Below, one piece after another: positions 24,401-31,552 of a stretch of 64,000 bases of DNA. The translations under genes and the position numbers were made by a program. The stretch's first letter is position 1, and each line of letters opens with the position of its first letter. The notes under the pieces are model-generated. The model saw nothing but the letters and a program-made list of their open reading frames with translations, had not been told where the DNA came from and did not search any database. This DNA comes from Panopea generosa (Eukaryota; Mollusca; Bivalvia; Adapedonta; Hiatellidae): NCBI GenBank assembly GCA_029582155.1, contig CM055905.1:6326062-6390061 (forward strand), written 5' to 3'.

Positions 24401-26494
24401 TTGTTTTTTATTTTTCTCATTCACAAATCTGACATCTGTTTTTTGTATAAGTAACAACTAAGAAAGGTTTGATAAACATATGAGAATGTGAATATGTATA
24501 TGAGGAAAATATAAATAGAATCTTACATGAGTTTGAGGTTAGGATGGGGAATTTCTTCCCGAGAGCTTACTGTTTTGGCTAAACAGTTAACCCCAGGGAC
24601 GAAATAATCTCTCCTAACAGAAAAAGGCAAAAACATTGCATAAATTATTTAATTTCATCCATCATATTTTACCATGACTGTTTTTAATAAGATGTCAACT
24701 TATATAATTTACGTCATATATTTTAAGTGTCAGGTCAGAGATGACTCCAAGTCAATGGCATAGCTACGTGAATTTTATTCAAGCCCTAGGGTGATACAGA
24801 AATATCTAACACTGTAAAAAATGCAGATATTCTTATCTGGTATGCAAGAAATGAGTACTAGACATGCAGATGTTCATAAGGACTTATTAAGGAGGTTGCC
24901 AAATATTTGTCAAATGTGAAAATAGTCTATTAAACCTTTGAAAACTAAGTGTACTTACAATCGAACTGGAGATTTTTTCCTTGAACTGTTTTACAGTTGT
25001 CTGAAATATGAAATAAAACAATCACTTTAATATGAATTTATCTACCAATAAGGGACAGACAGATCAATGGAATGTAAATCAATAATATTTACTTTCATCC
25101 AATCACTTTCAAAATTACAGGGGACAACATTCCGGGAAATTTACTTATTTGTCCCTTTAATAAATCAAGCGAGTCAGTAGTGTTCGATTCTCAGCTTAAC
25201 CAGATGCCTCTCAAATTACATCACTCGGTACTGATTCTTCCCAGGAGCAGTACATATAGCTATTAACTGTCCTCACAATCAAACTAAAATAAATTAGAGT
25301 CAAACCTGTGTAAACGGTCACCTCTATTAAGCAGCCACTTGTATTAAGCAGCCACATTTGCTACTTCCCATTTCTATGCTTTCAGAGCATGTTCACCTCA
25401 CGTGTGTTAAGCAATATAACCAAGTGCTCCAGATAAGCTGCATATTTGCATATTTCACTTAAATAAATATGTGGAAAACGTAAACAATTTTGTTTTTAAG
25501 CGTACCTATTTCGCAAATAATTTTTCTTTCATTTTTGTTAATACATGTGTATCCAAACAACTGTTTCATATTTCCTGTATTTCGGCACACATGAAACAGC
25601 CAGATAAACTGGTTCCTGGTTATAACAGTTCATGTCTCACAAGCTATTGCCAGAGTGAAAGTAGAGACAGTACCAGTTTATTCAGCTTTCTCAAACAGAA
25701 GTAAGCATATTATTTGTAGTTAGTAAGAAAGCATCTAGATGATCAAGATCACCAACTTTGACAAAATGTTGAAGAGAGAACGAAAATCTCAGCTTGCAAA
25801 GGAAAAAAACATGTAACCAAAATTAAAGTACAATTTTTGGTTACTCTCGCAACATTTTTTCAATTAGTACATTTAAACCAATATTATTTGACATTGTCAA
25901 CAACAAATTAGACCAGAAATTCTGAGTTGCAGGCAGCTGAATTTGTGCAAGAAGCAACCAGTTTGTTTTAGAGTTGCAGGTAGCAACATTTGATACAATA
26001 CTGATAGTGAAAATCAAGATGCAGGCAGCTACAGTTTTACAATACTTTGCATTTAATATAGATTAGTTTAATCAAAGTAAGGCATTTGAATTACTTTCAT
26101 TGAGACAATACTCCATGTTTCCCTCAATTATTATTAATTAAATGAGTGAAAATCACCCAATTAATTCTTTGATTATTACATATAACTCAATTATTTTAAT
26201 TCTGAACAGTTTTCACCCTATTCAGTCAATTCTTAACTGGGGCACTGATAACGTGTCTTAAAAGGCCACATTTGTTCCATCCCTTGACTGGCTGCTTAAG
26301 ACAGGTTTGACTGTAGTATAAACTAAACGAATAATTCAACATGGCCTAGGAAGACAGGACACTTGTTAGTTTCCTTTCCTTTAATTGAAAGTATGCTGTA
26401 GTAAGCTACATGGTATAACAATATAACTTACATCTTCTGGTATACTAAAACTTCTATTCTGTCCATCCAGTGTTTTCACAGTGACATCCAACAT
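71..26494 (-). CDS. BAG6: BAG6 (scythe/BAT3) ubiquitin-like chaperone, 18 coding exons, 3' end outside window
   Basis: BAG6 binds exposed hydrophobic segments of mislocalised or tail-anchored membrane proteins. It hands them to the TRC40/GET pathway or to the proteasome, and acts in cytosol and nucleus (family knowledge). Seen here: a start at 26494 giving MLDVTVKTLDGQNRSF; a ubiquitin-like domain over about residues 1-72 with TVKQFKEKI, LIFQGRVLHDD and GKVVHVVVRAPP; then VVVGSFTLPSD, DGSAVDVHIHLGPVQ, LNRRLQPHMERFTE, HALSDLMVDL, QTIPVQIQI and ADMVSNLMSGLL, all in the order found in vertebrate BAG6. The exons total 2749 bases. The phases close to 916 codons only if one extra base in exon 14 is discounted. 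Vertebrate proteins are roughly 1100 residues, so the C-terminal BAG-like portion lies left of position 1. Most introns have GT-AG ends. Several exon edges were chosen by phase. Confidence 0.9.
630..764 (-). CDS. BAG6: BAG6 coding exon 17
   Basis: It encodes GSTGQPRPTAPTSGVRIGVP and then LGTPAGLAGMFPGQMPFIP. The acceptor tccag at 765-766 satisfies phase. A tag acceptor at 787-788 is also present but would break the frame. Donor gtgaga. Confidence 0.7.
1145..1544. repeat. 40-bp minisatellite, ten copies, in BAG6 intron 16
   Basis: Ten head-to-tail units of exactly 40 bp, each starting cctgggacaagatatcctta. Differences between units are substitutions only; no indel disturbs the spacing. Confidence 0.95.
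1948..2077 (-). CDS. BAG6: BAG6 coding exon 16
   Basis: NSDTALADMVSNLMSGLLT, resembling human NASLAQMVSGLVGQLL, followed by a Thr/Gly/Gln-rich tail. Acceptor acag, donor gtatca, one base left over. Confidence 0.85.
2295..3445. mobile_element. Non-autonomous DNA element with cagggttc-type ends, BAG6 intron 15
   Basis: The left end cagggttcatacag and the reverse complement of the right end, caaggttcgcacag, match at 11 of 14 positions. Repeats of 'caagcactt' lie next to both ends. No coding sequence is visible inside. The ends resemble hAT-type termini, but no 8-bp target duplication was found, so the class is uncertain. It contains the hairpin at 2363-2475. Confidence 0.5.
2363..2475. repeat. 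Near-perfect palindrome (hairpin) with arms of about 50 bp
   Basis: The arm starting gggctagtcacaatataa is repeated in inverse orientation after a few-base spacer and ends ttgtaactagccc. Mismatches are few. The stem is AT-rich with a GC clamp at the base. Confidence 0.85.
3700..3947 (-). CDS. BAG6: BAG6 coding exon 15
   Basis: Thr/Ser-rich start with two GTQT motifs, then LGGIPRAAAFVVPGIPGMSG and a basic segment PYLQCSSRHFLTRHARN. The acceptor ttaag was chosen by phase; a ttcag 38 bases downstream... acts out of phase, so the exact 5' edge is less certain. Donor gtaata. Confidence 0.7.
5224..5464 (-). CDS. BAG6: BAG6 coding exon 14, contains a one-base frameshift
   Basis: The first part reads GGQGQPQRMQINIGQGPPGW in the frame set by exon 13. 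The second part reads LPGAIPVMGIPRPGMPLPMG in another frame, which is the one needed to join exon 15. The switch falls at the TTT following the GGC TGG codons, near 5398-5404. One extra T there would account for it. Acceptor tttag, donor gtgcct. Confidence 0.65.
5875..6425 (-). mobile_element. tRNA-derived SINE (family A) with an inverted tail copy
   Basis: Read on the minus strand, a tRNA-like head has an A box TGGCCGAGTGG (6033-6043) and a B box GGTTTGAGTCC (5974-5984), followed by a body with 'gccagttacttgc'. A second tail copy lies in the opposite orientation at about 6340-6420. Similar bodies occur at about 15465-15590 and 19085-19262. Confidence 0.7.
6635..6817 (-). CDS. BAG6: BAG6 coding exon 13, Pro/Gln/Gly-rich
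   Basis: Pro/Gln/Gly-rich, then IQIGGLGGVPGMAGLPSNF and a short helix (IQDLVQQIVQQT). The acceptor aatag was chosen by phase because the neighbouring alternative gives an immediate stop. Donor gtaaaa. Confidence 0.8.
7160..7260 (-). mobile_element. tRNA-like SINE fragment
   Basis: The minus strand carries a B-box-like GGTTTGATCCC with flanking tRNA-like sequence. The phrase 'ctggcatgaga' recurs near 15917, so it is a dispersed repeat. The A box is not convincing. Confidence 0.4.
7504..7870 (-). CDS. BAG6: BAG6 coding exon 12
   Basis: About 122 codons: a Thr/Ser/Gly stretch, an acidic segment (IMTDEDVDRIAEEMTAGLQN), then PESPYVFVEMGPDSM. The acceptor at 7871-7872 rather than the ttcag seven bases downstream is required by phase. 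Donor gtagac, one base left over. Confidence 0.8.
8450..8620 (-). mobile_element. tRNA-derived SINE (family B)
   Basis: On the minus strand, a degenerate A box lies at 8592-8602 (TGATCCAGTGG) and a B box at 8551-8560 (GGTTTGATTC). A body follows that is shared with the better preserved copy at 58290-58465 and with a headless copy at about 14340-14470. Confidence 0.65.
8730..8807 (-). CDS. BAG6: BAG6 coding exon 11
   Basis: Twenty-six codons starting IQIGGSPRLIRRQFGPN. The acceptor (ctgtaggctcag) is itself the first unit of the 46-bp minisatellite. Donor gtaaga. Confidence 0.85.
8808..12379. repeat. 46-bp minisatellite filling BAG6 intron 10
   Basis: About 75 tandem units of roughly 46-47 bp, each containing tctgagcctacagtattata, then gcaacatcaaa and a variable end. 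Some units carry a 4-5 bp insertion (tacatgtagcaac), and several blocks of units repeat at higher order. The array occupies nearly the whole intron between exons 10 and 11. On the gene strand every unit carries a copy of the intron's own 3' splice site, ctgtaggctcag followed by ata. Confidence 0.95.
12380..12565 (-). CDS. BAG6: BAG6 coding exon 10
   Basis: Sixty-two codons including CYHALSDLMVDLSQARPR and IIQQTIPVQ, matching the FVALSDLRCNL and LQQAAIPIQ blocks of vertebrate BAG6. Acceptor ccag, donor gtgtgt. The minisatellite begins about ten bases past the donor. Confidence 0.9.
13696..13819 (-). CDS. BAG6: BAG6 coding exon 9, helical segment
   Basis: Forty-one codons including LGEVLAEVNELNRRLQPHME, which parallels human VLQELQRLESRLQPFLQRY. 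Acceptor ttcag, donor gtaagt. Confidence 0.9.
14053..14291. mobile_element. MITE, same family as 26680-26926, BAG6 intron 8
   Basis: The ends are inverted relative to each other: aaggccat...catgctcctacc on the left and, reading inward from the right, agctaatccttaaaaaaatg then tttgctgtgctccaaccc. No coding capacity. Confidence 0.7.
14340..14470 (-). mobile_element. SINE family B body fragment
   Basis: It shares 'cttcctgggt', 'agcatatgc' and 'ttcaaggacac' with the copy at 58290-58465 but lacks a recognisable tRNA head. Confidence 0.6.
14614..14773 (-). CDS. BAG6: BAG6 coding exon 8, low-complexity linker
   Basis: Ser/Thr/Glu/Asn-rich segment (SQAKSENQSNEASSDTGS). The donor at gtagcc was chosen because it avoids the in-frame stop that follows and gives the two-base phase needed by the next exon, joining as SNR-RPNI. 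Confidence 0.7.
15465..15590 (-). mobile_element. SINE family A copy
   Basis: It shares 'gtaactggcaaa', 'tctcagataaag' and 'gatcttgagac' with the 5.9-kb copy. It lies directly against the donor of BAG6 exon 7. Confidence 0.65.
15621..15774 (-). CDS. BAG6: BAG6 coding exon 7, low-complexity linker
   Basis: Ser/Pro/Thr/Glu-rich segment starting NPGSASGSNEGTPRSS and including SPMDTSEDPG. Acceptor aacag, donor gtagta, one base left over. A SINE copy lies just outside the donor. Confidence 0.8.
16160..17735. mobile_element. TIR element, BAG6 intron 6, carrying a nested MITE
   Basis: The left end tactgtagaatatggaaaat and the reverse complement of the right end tactgtagaatctggtaaat differ at two of 20 positions. 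Both subterminal regions contain repeated 'tatgcgcttat'-like motifs. The interior is interrupted by the element at 16979-17576. Confidence 0.75.
16979..17576. mobile_element. MITE with tacagtaaaac-type ends, nested
   Basis: The left end tacagttaaactccacctta and the inverted right end tacagtaaaacccctctaat match imperfectly. Each is followed by 'gaccacc' repeats that recur inside. The TA edges and CAGT ends resemble pogo/Tigger-derived MITEs (inference). Confidence 0.75.
18015..18152 (-). CDS. BAG6: BAG6 coding exon 6
   Basis: Forty-six codons beginning TDGSAVDVHIHLGPVQTG and ending LATEALNQLE. This corresponds to the DGSAVDVHIN block of human BAG6, which is followed by a helix. Acceptor aacag, donor gtaaac, phase 0 at both ends. 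Confidence 0.9.
18263..18431. repeat. (GA)n and (CAGA)n microsatellites at a BAG6 splice donor
   Basis: A run of GA dinucleotides (about 18263-18350) is followed by a run of CAGA tetranucleotides (about 18355-18431). On the gene strand this is (TCTG)n then (TC)n, beginning nine bases after exon 5. Confidence 0.97.
18440..18511 (-). CDS. BAG6: BAG6 coding exon 5
   Basis: Twenty-four codons beginning NIAQDAIRSMGDMGR, acceptor ttacag, donor gtaagt. On the coding strand a (TCTG)n then (TC)n tract begins nine bases after the exon edge. Confidence 0.8.
19085..19262 (-). mobile_element. SINE family A copy
   Basis: It shares 'atatccagtttca', 'caagtaactggcaaac' and 'gattttgagac' with the copies at 5.9 and 15.5 kb. 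The tRNA head is decayed. Confidence 0.65.
19826..20004 (-). CDS. BAG6: BAG6 coding exon 4, end of ubiquitin-like domain and linker
   Basis: It encodes DVQGKVVHVVVRAPPSGS, then a Pro/Asn-rich linker, then VNSVVVGSFTLPSD. The last block corresponds to the YVMVGTFNLPSD segment that follows the ubiquitin-like domain in vertebrate BAG6. Acceptor ctgtag, donor gtattg, ends in phase 0. Confidence 0.9.
20130..22640. repeat. Composite bivalve-type repeat interrupted by other elements
   Basis: It opens with 'aacaagagggccatgatggc', a start I recognise from bivalve dispersed repeats. Related sequence resumes at about 22040 ('ggtgaagatcagatggcaat'). Between them lie other insertions, including one bounded by cagagatgccaaccc (21110) and ggagttggaatctctg (to 21964), which are inverted copies of each other. 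No gene is visible. Confidence 0.45.
22650..23385. repeat. Bivalve dispersed repeat (aacaagaggcccaag family), two internal tandem copies
   Basis: It begins aacaagaggcccaagagg and ends near 'tttgaccagtagagct'. Inside are two diverged copies of about 300 bp, each with 'aaatttgaccc', 'catgtaaaatatctaaggtc' and 'taggccttgaactttca'. The same ends bound the element at 58745-60412 in the opposite orientation. Confidence 0.7.
23449..23524 (-). CDS. BAG6: BAG6 coding exon 3, ubiquitin-like domain
   Basis: It encodes NISAETQRLIFQGRVLHDD followed by KLMKDY. The acceptor is ttgtag and the donor gtatgt, leaving one base over. RLIFQGRVL is the conserved strand and turn of BAG6-type ubiquitin-like domains. 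Confidence 0.9.
24959..25000 (-). CDS. BAG6: BAG6 coding exon 2, ubiquitin-like domain
   Basis: Fourteen codons, TTVKQFKEKISSSI, between a ttcag acceptor and a gtaagt donor, phase 0 on both sides. This is the helix of the ubiquitin fold (VKEFKEHI in human BAG6). Confidence 0.9.
25299..26314. mobile_element. MITE-like element with ggtttgactgta ends, BAG6 intron 1
   Basis: The left end 'agtcaaacctgtgtaaacgg' and the right end 'aagacaggtttgactgta' are inverted relative to each other. Both are followed by 'taagcagcca'-type repeats. A short complete relative lies at 63771-63943, and a fragment near 18830-18910 shares 'ttcccatttctatgctttca'. Confidence 0.65.
26432..26494 (-). CDS. BAG6: BAG6 coding exon 1, start of the ubiquitin-like domain
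   Basis: It encodes MLDVTVKTLDGQNRSFSIPE plus D and ends at a gtaagt donor in phase 0. The start was chosen because BAG6 proteins begin with this beta strand. The reading frame stays open upstream to a ttgcag acceptor at about 26583, so this exon probably also carries 5' leader sequence, or possibly an N-terminal extension. No promoter could be recognised further upstream. Confidence 0.85.
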
Positions 26495-26679
26495 TGTGGG
26501 AAGTCTCCCCAGGAGTTTGTCTCCACTTGTAACTGTATATAATATTGCCTTCTGCCTCTTGGCCTGATTTGGGATTCTTGTACTGCAAAGTACCAGTGTT
26601 GGGTGTAATATTATTCAAGAATAGCAGTACAGTATTGGTATAATATTAATTATGTTAGAAAATGATTTTTGAAACTATC

Positions 26680-26926
26680 AAGGCCATGCTTAAAAAATGT
26701 TTGTTTGCTGTGCTCCAAACCAGTATTTTTCATGTGGGTACTGGGTAGGTAACTAATATTTTTTTGGGTCAGATTTTAATTTTTTTGTAGTCATTTTTAA
26801 TAAAAATGGACAGAAATCAGGGGGAAAAAATCAATGCATTGAAAGTCAATAAAAAAATTTGGGTAGCTACAATCTTTAGTGAGTAGGTAGGAGCATGGCA
26901 AACAAATATTTTTTAAGGACGGCCCT
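26680..26926. mobile_element. MITE with inverted ends of about 38 bp
   Basis: The left end aaggccatgcttaaaaaatg is inverted at the right end as agggccgtccttaaaaaata. Both continue as 'tttgtttgc', then 'atgctcc' or 'gtgctcc'. It lies just upstream of BAG6 exon 1. The same family occurs at 14053-14291. Confidence 0.75.
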
Positions 26927-26929
26927 ATG

Positions 26930-28735
26930 TGTAACGAATATTAGCTTTAAAGTAAAAGTTATCCACCATATCTGATGATGAGCATATATATTTTCTGTGA
27001 CAACCTACACATATAAATTAATTATAATTTATAGTCTGAAATTTAAAGTGGTAGATATCTAATTATGTTTACATCTAAATATAAAAAAATCACATAAACT
27101 CAAGACATTTTTCAGCTCCTTTAGCAACATAAATAATAGCCTTTATGTAACAAGAATATGACTGAGGGAGACTGTATGTGTTTTATAAATGACATTGTTA
27201 AAAGTCACAACTCTTGAACATGTATGTAATAATGAAAAAATCTAAAATCCACTAAAGCACATAGAAGTTTTCTGTGCAGAACACAATAAAAATGTTTGCT
27301 TCTTTGTCATTTTTGCCAGCAATCAAAATGCTTTTCATCTTTCCAAAGTCATTAGCATATTGTGAAATTTCAATCTTCTTATTCCTTTCTCCAAACCTGA
27401 TGACCGTGGTCATAAACAAGAACAATTTTTGTTTAACACAAGTCCTTATAACAATGACCAAAGTCATCTGGAATAAAACAGAATAGTTTGTAAGTATGGA
27501 TTAGCACAATTAAGTTCAATTACTAACATTAATACATGTACATACAGATTAGGATGACATAAACATTCTATAACCTAAATAAAAGCTGTTAATATTTGTA
27601 TTTATACGAAATGTTTGACAACGTAACCAAAATACAGAATATTTTGCCTTTCTTAATAAAAACATCTAAGGTTACTTAAAGTTTACAATAAGAAATCTAT
27701 TGCCTGTGAAATCTGAATTACTAATTTGACAAAATTTTAATACAATACATGCTATTTTACCATCATTAAGTAGAGAGATGCAAGTTTCCTATAGGGTTAC
27801 TTGCCCTAAGTCGGATTGTACCCCTGAGTAGGACAACTTTGACCTACCGTAAAATAATCATAAATCTAACCCACGCACACGATATGTAACGCTTCAGATG
27901 ATAATACACTTGAAAACAATATATTAGCCGTGTCCTTTCTAATCACTGTGTTTATGTCTTTCCGGTTGCTATTTCTGTACAGCGCTGCTCACATAGTTTA
28001 GAAAGTGGGATATTTGAAAAATCTATTATCAACAATGAAGAAACCGGTATCTTACATAAGTATATAGTTTGAACACACATATACGTTTGTAATGAACACA
28101 TTTTAAATTAAAGTTTGATTAGTATTTTACGTAAATTATAGTAAAAAAACAAGTTTATCAACATGAAAAAAATGAAAAATGCAAGTCATGGTCATTTGCC
28201 CCTGAGTCGGACAGCTGTCACAATTTGTGATGTTTTTGTCCTAATAACAATAGACTGACGACCCAGTTTTAGGATGGTATATTTAATATAAGTTATAATG
28301 GGTTTAAAATTATATACAAACACTTTTTAAGAAGTCCGGGGCTATTTAAGGATATCATATTATTTTTTTCTAATACAATGGGTGAATTGTATATAAAAAA
28401 ATCTATATCAAGTCTGGGATCATCATACCACCGTACTCCCAAAATCAGGTAACAGTCTTATCTTGTTAAATACAATATATTCCAAGGATGTAGAAGCAAA
28501 TTATGGGCAAAGTATATGTTGGTATCCTAAACCTGAAAATATGGCAGGGTGGGCGAACTTGGTCCTACGCATATATATAGAGAACCTTTTAACTATGTCG
28601 AAAGACTGTGAATATAGCAGAGCTGAGCATGCATGCTTAATATCTATAATTTCTTATGAAATATGATCAGAAAACTACTTACAGTTTTTAATATCTTTTT
28701 TATTTGTAGAATGACATCAAACATAGTGTCCGTCT
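26930..28735. other. Upstream of BAG6: no gene seen
   Basis: AT-rich sequence with short scattered open frames only. Two imperfect copies of 'ttgcccctgagtcggac' (about 27805 and 28195) lie about 390 bp apart. No recognisable promoter element, CpG-rich block or protein similarity was seen, though a BAG6 5' non-coding exon could be here. Confidence 0.5.
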
Positions 28736-28742
28736 TGTTTGA

Positions 28743-29885
28743 ATGGGAGGCCGGGGGCAAAAACAGAACAGGACAGTGCATTGCGCGGGAGGCCGGGGGC
28801 AGAAACAGAACAGGACAGTGCATTGCGCCGGAGGCCGGGGGCAGAAACTGAACAGGACAGTGCATTGCGCCGGAGGCCGTGGGAGAAACAGAACAGGACA
28901 GTGCATTGCGCGGGAGGCCGGGGGCAGAAACAGAACAGGACAGTGCATTGTGCGGGAGGCCGGGGGCAGAAACAGAACAGGACAGTGTATTGCGCGGGAG
29001 GCCGGGGGCAGAAACAGAACAGGACAGTGTATTGCGCGGGAGGCCAGGGGCAGAAACAGAACAGGACAGTGTATTGCGCAGGAGGCCGGGGGCAGAAACA
29101 GAACAGGACAGTGTATTGCGCAGGAGGCCGGGGGCAGAAACAGAACAGGACAGTGTATTGCGCGGGAGGCCGGGGCAGAAACAGAACAGGACAGTGCATT
29201 GTGCGGGAGGCCGGGGGCAGAAACAGGACAGTGTATTGCACGGGAGGCCGGGGACAGAAACAGGACAGTGTATTGCGCGGGAGGCCGGGGGCAGAAACAG
29301 GACAGTGTATTGCACGGGAGGCCAGGGACAGAAACAGAACAGGACAGTGCATTGCGCCGGAGGCCGGGGGCAGAAACAGAACAGGACAGTGTATTGCGCG
29401 GAAGGCGGGGGGCAAAAACAGAACAGGACAGTGCATTGGCCGGGGGCAGAAACAGAACAGGACAGGGTATTGCGCGGGAGGCCGGGGGCAGAAACAGAAC
29501 AGGACAGTGTATTGCGCGGGAGGCCGGGGGCAGAAACAGAACAGGACAGTGTATTGCGCGGGAGGCCGGGGGCAGAAACAGGACAGTGTACTGCGCGGGA
29601 GGCCGGGGGCAGAAACAGAACAGGACAGTGTATTGTGCGGGAGGCCGGGGGCAGAAACAGAACAGGACAGTGCATTGCGCGGGAGGCCGAGGGCAGAAAC
29701 AGAGCAGGACAGTGCATTGGCCGGGGGCAGAAACAGAACAGGACAGTGTATTGCGCGGGAGGCCGGGGGCAGACACAGAACAGGACAGTGTATTGCGCGG
29801 GAGGCCGGGGGCAGAAACAGAAAAGGACAGTGTATTGAGCGGGAGGCCGGGGGCAGACACAGAACAGGACAGTGTATTGCGCAGA
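28743..29885. repeat. GC-rich 42-bp minisatellite, about 27 copies
   Basis: Units are built on gggaggccgggggcagaaac followed by agaacaggacagtgtattg and cgc. Variants lack 5 or 8 bases, which shifts the reading frame. No stop codon occurs in any frame of the common unit, so open frames of about 240-415 codons appear in several frames on both strands. The changing frame and lack of any domain argue against a protein. Base composition contrasts sharply with the AT-rich surroundings. Confidence 0.95.
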
Positions 29886-31552
29886 GGAATCTGGATACTT
29901 TGTTTAATGAAGAGTGGTTGTTTGATCACGATCTGATTAAACCTCTGCATGACATTTTAAGACAACTAGTCGTCAGATGACTGGCGATTTACGGAGTATA
30001 GTGATATTGGCAAGATAAATAGCACGCACAGTTGCTGCCCGAGAGATGGAAATTGTTGCTGATATTGTAAATAAAATAATGGATGACGACTTTTCCAAAG
30101 AAAAAATTTATATATAATTCATGTTTACCATTTTGTTATATCAAACCAACACTCTGTCAATTTCAATCTTTTTTGCTCACTTTCTTTCAAACTTTTCTTT
30201 CTCTCTAATTGCAGACAAACATGTCTCCCCACCGAATGCTTACCTCGTTCAAAGGATATACTGATGAGGCCATGTCTATGGCTCTCTCGGAGATTAGAGC
30301 AGGGACACTCTCTCTTAGGGCTGCTGCCAAAAAGTAAAGTGTACCAACCTCATCCCTTGGTGATAGGAACAACGGCAGAGTACAGGAATGGTCAAAGTGG
30401 GGCAGTAAAATACTTCTCCCCAAAAATATTGAGGAAGATCTCATAAAACAGTTACACGCAGTGAAATGCGCTGAGCTCGGGATAGGTTTTACCAAAAACA
30501 CTTTTCTTAGATTTGCCGGGAAATTTGCCGTGCAGCACAGTGTCATATTTAGAGGAGGTGTGGCGACAGGGAAATTGTGGCGCGGTTTGAGGAAGAGACA
30601 CTCTGGCTTTTGCCTGAGATCTCCAGAGGCTACATCCTCAGGATGACATATGGCCATGACCCGGGAGCAGATGTGCAACTACTTCGCGGCACTCAAGGGC
30701 GCACTGACCAGCCAAGATCATGGCAAAGAAAGGGGCAAAGACTGTCCATAGTAAAGTATCAATGACCCGGGAGCTAGTGACCTTTATTGCATGTGGCAAC
30801 GCCATTGGTAGTGTTATTCCGCCACATGTGATAATACCAGGAAAAACACAGCAGGTTTTGAAAGGATACGACACAGAGAATGCTCCTGCAGGTACCAACC
30901 TAAGTGTTTCTGACAGTGGCTGTACCAGGGCTGGTATTGGCCAATTATACTTTACTGACACGTTTTTGTCTAACATTGGTCCCGAACGACCTCAAGTGTT
31001 GATCATGGCAATCACGATTCCCACCACCACATAGAGTGCGTCGAGTTGGCTAGGGAAAACAACATTTTTCTTATAGAACTGCCCAGCAAGACCAGCCATT
31101 GGACACAGCCGTTCGACAGAACAGTTTTTAAATCACTTGGTTAAATTGAAAAGGAACAGCAACATCCAAGAGTTCATGTCAGAAATGGGTGTTTCAGTGG
31201 GCCATGCCCAATTCTTCAGGATGTTTATGAAGTCTTAGAAGGCTTCAATGACAGTTGCCAATATATCCAGTGGTTTTGCTGCGACAAAATTACAACCATA
31301 CAACCCTGCTGCAATTCCAAATTATGCATACACGCCAGCAGAACTATATGTTGAGCCTATTGCAAAAGATTCCCTAGCCAATTCGACGGGCATAAATAAT
31401 ATCTCCCCATCGGACAGTGCCATCACAACAAATAACCCCAATACAACCATTGTAAGCCATTACACCCGTGGATAATGCCATTGCAGATTTGCCCCTTTCA
31501 CTTAATGAAGATAGTATCTTGTCTGTCATAGACGTCAACATCAGCAGCTGCC

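Noticed and set aside
28700-29980. Long overlapping open frames (up to about 415 codons) on both strands
   Set aside because: They are produced by a 42-bp tandem repeat without stop codons. The frame shifts between units, and no domain or codon pattern supports a protein.
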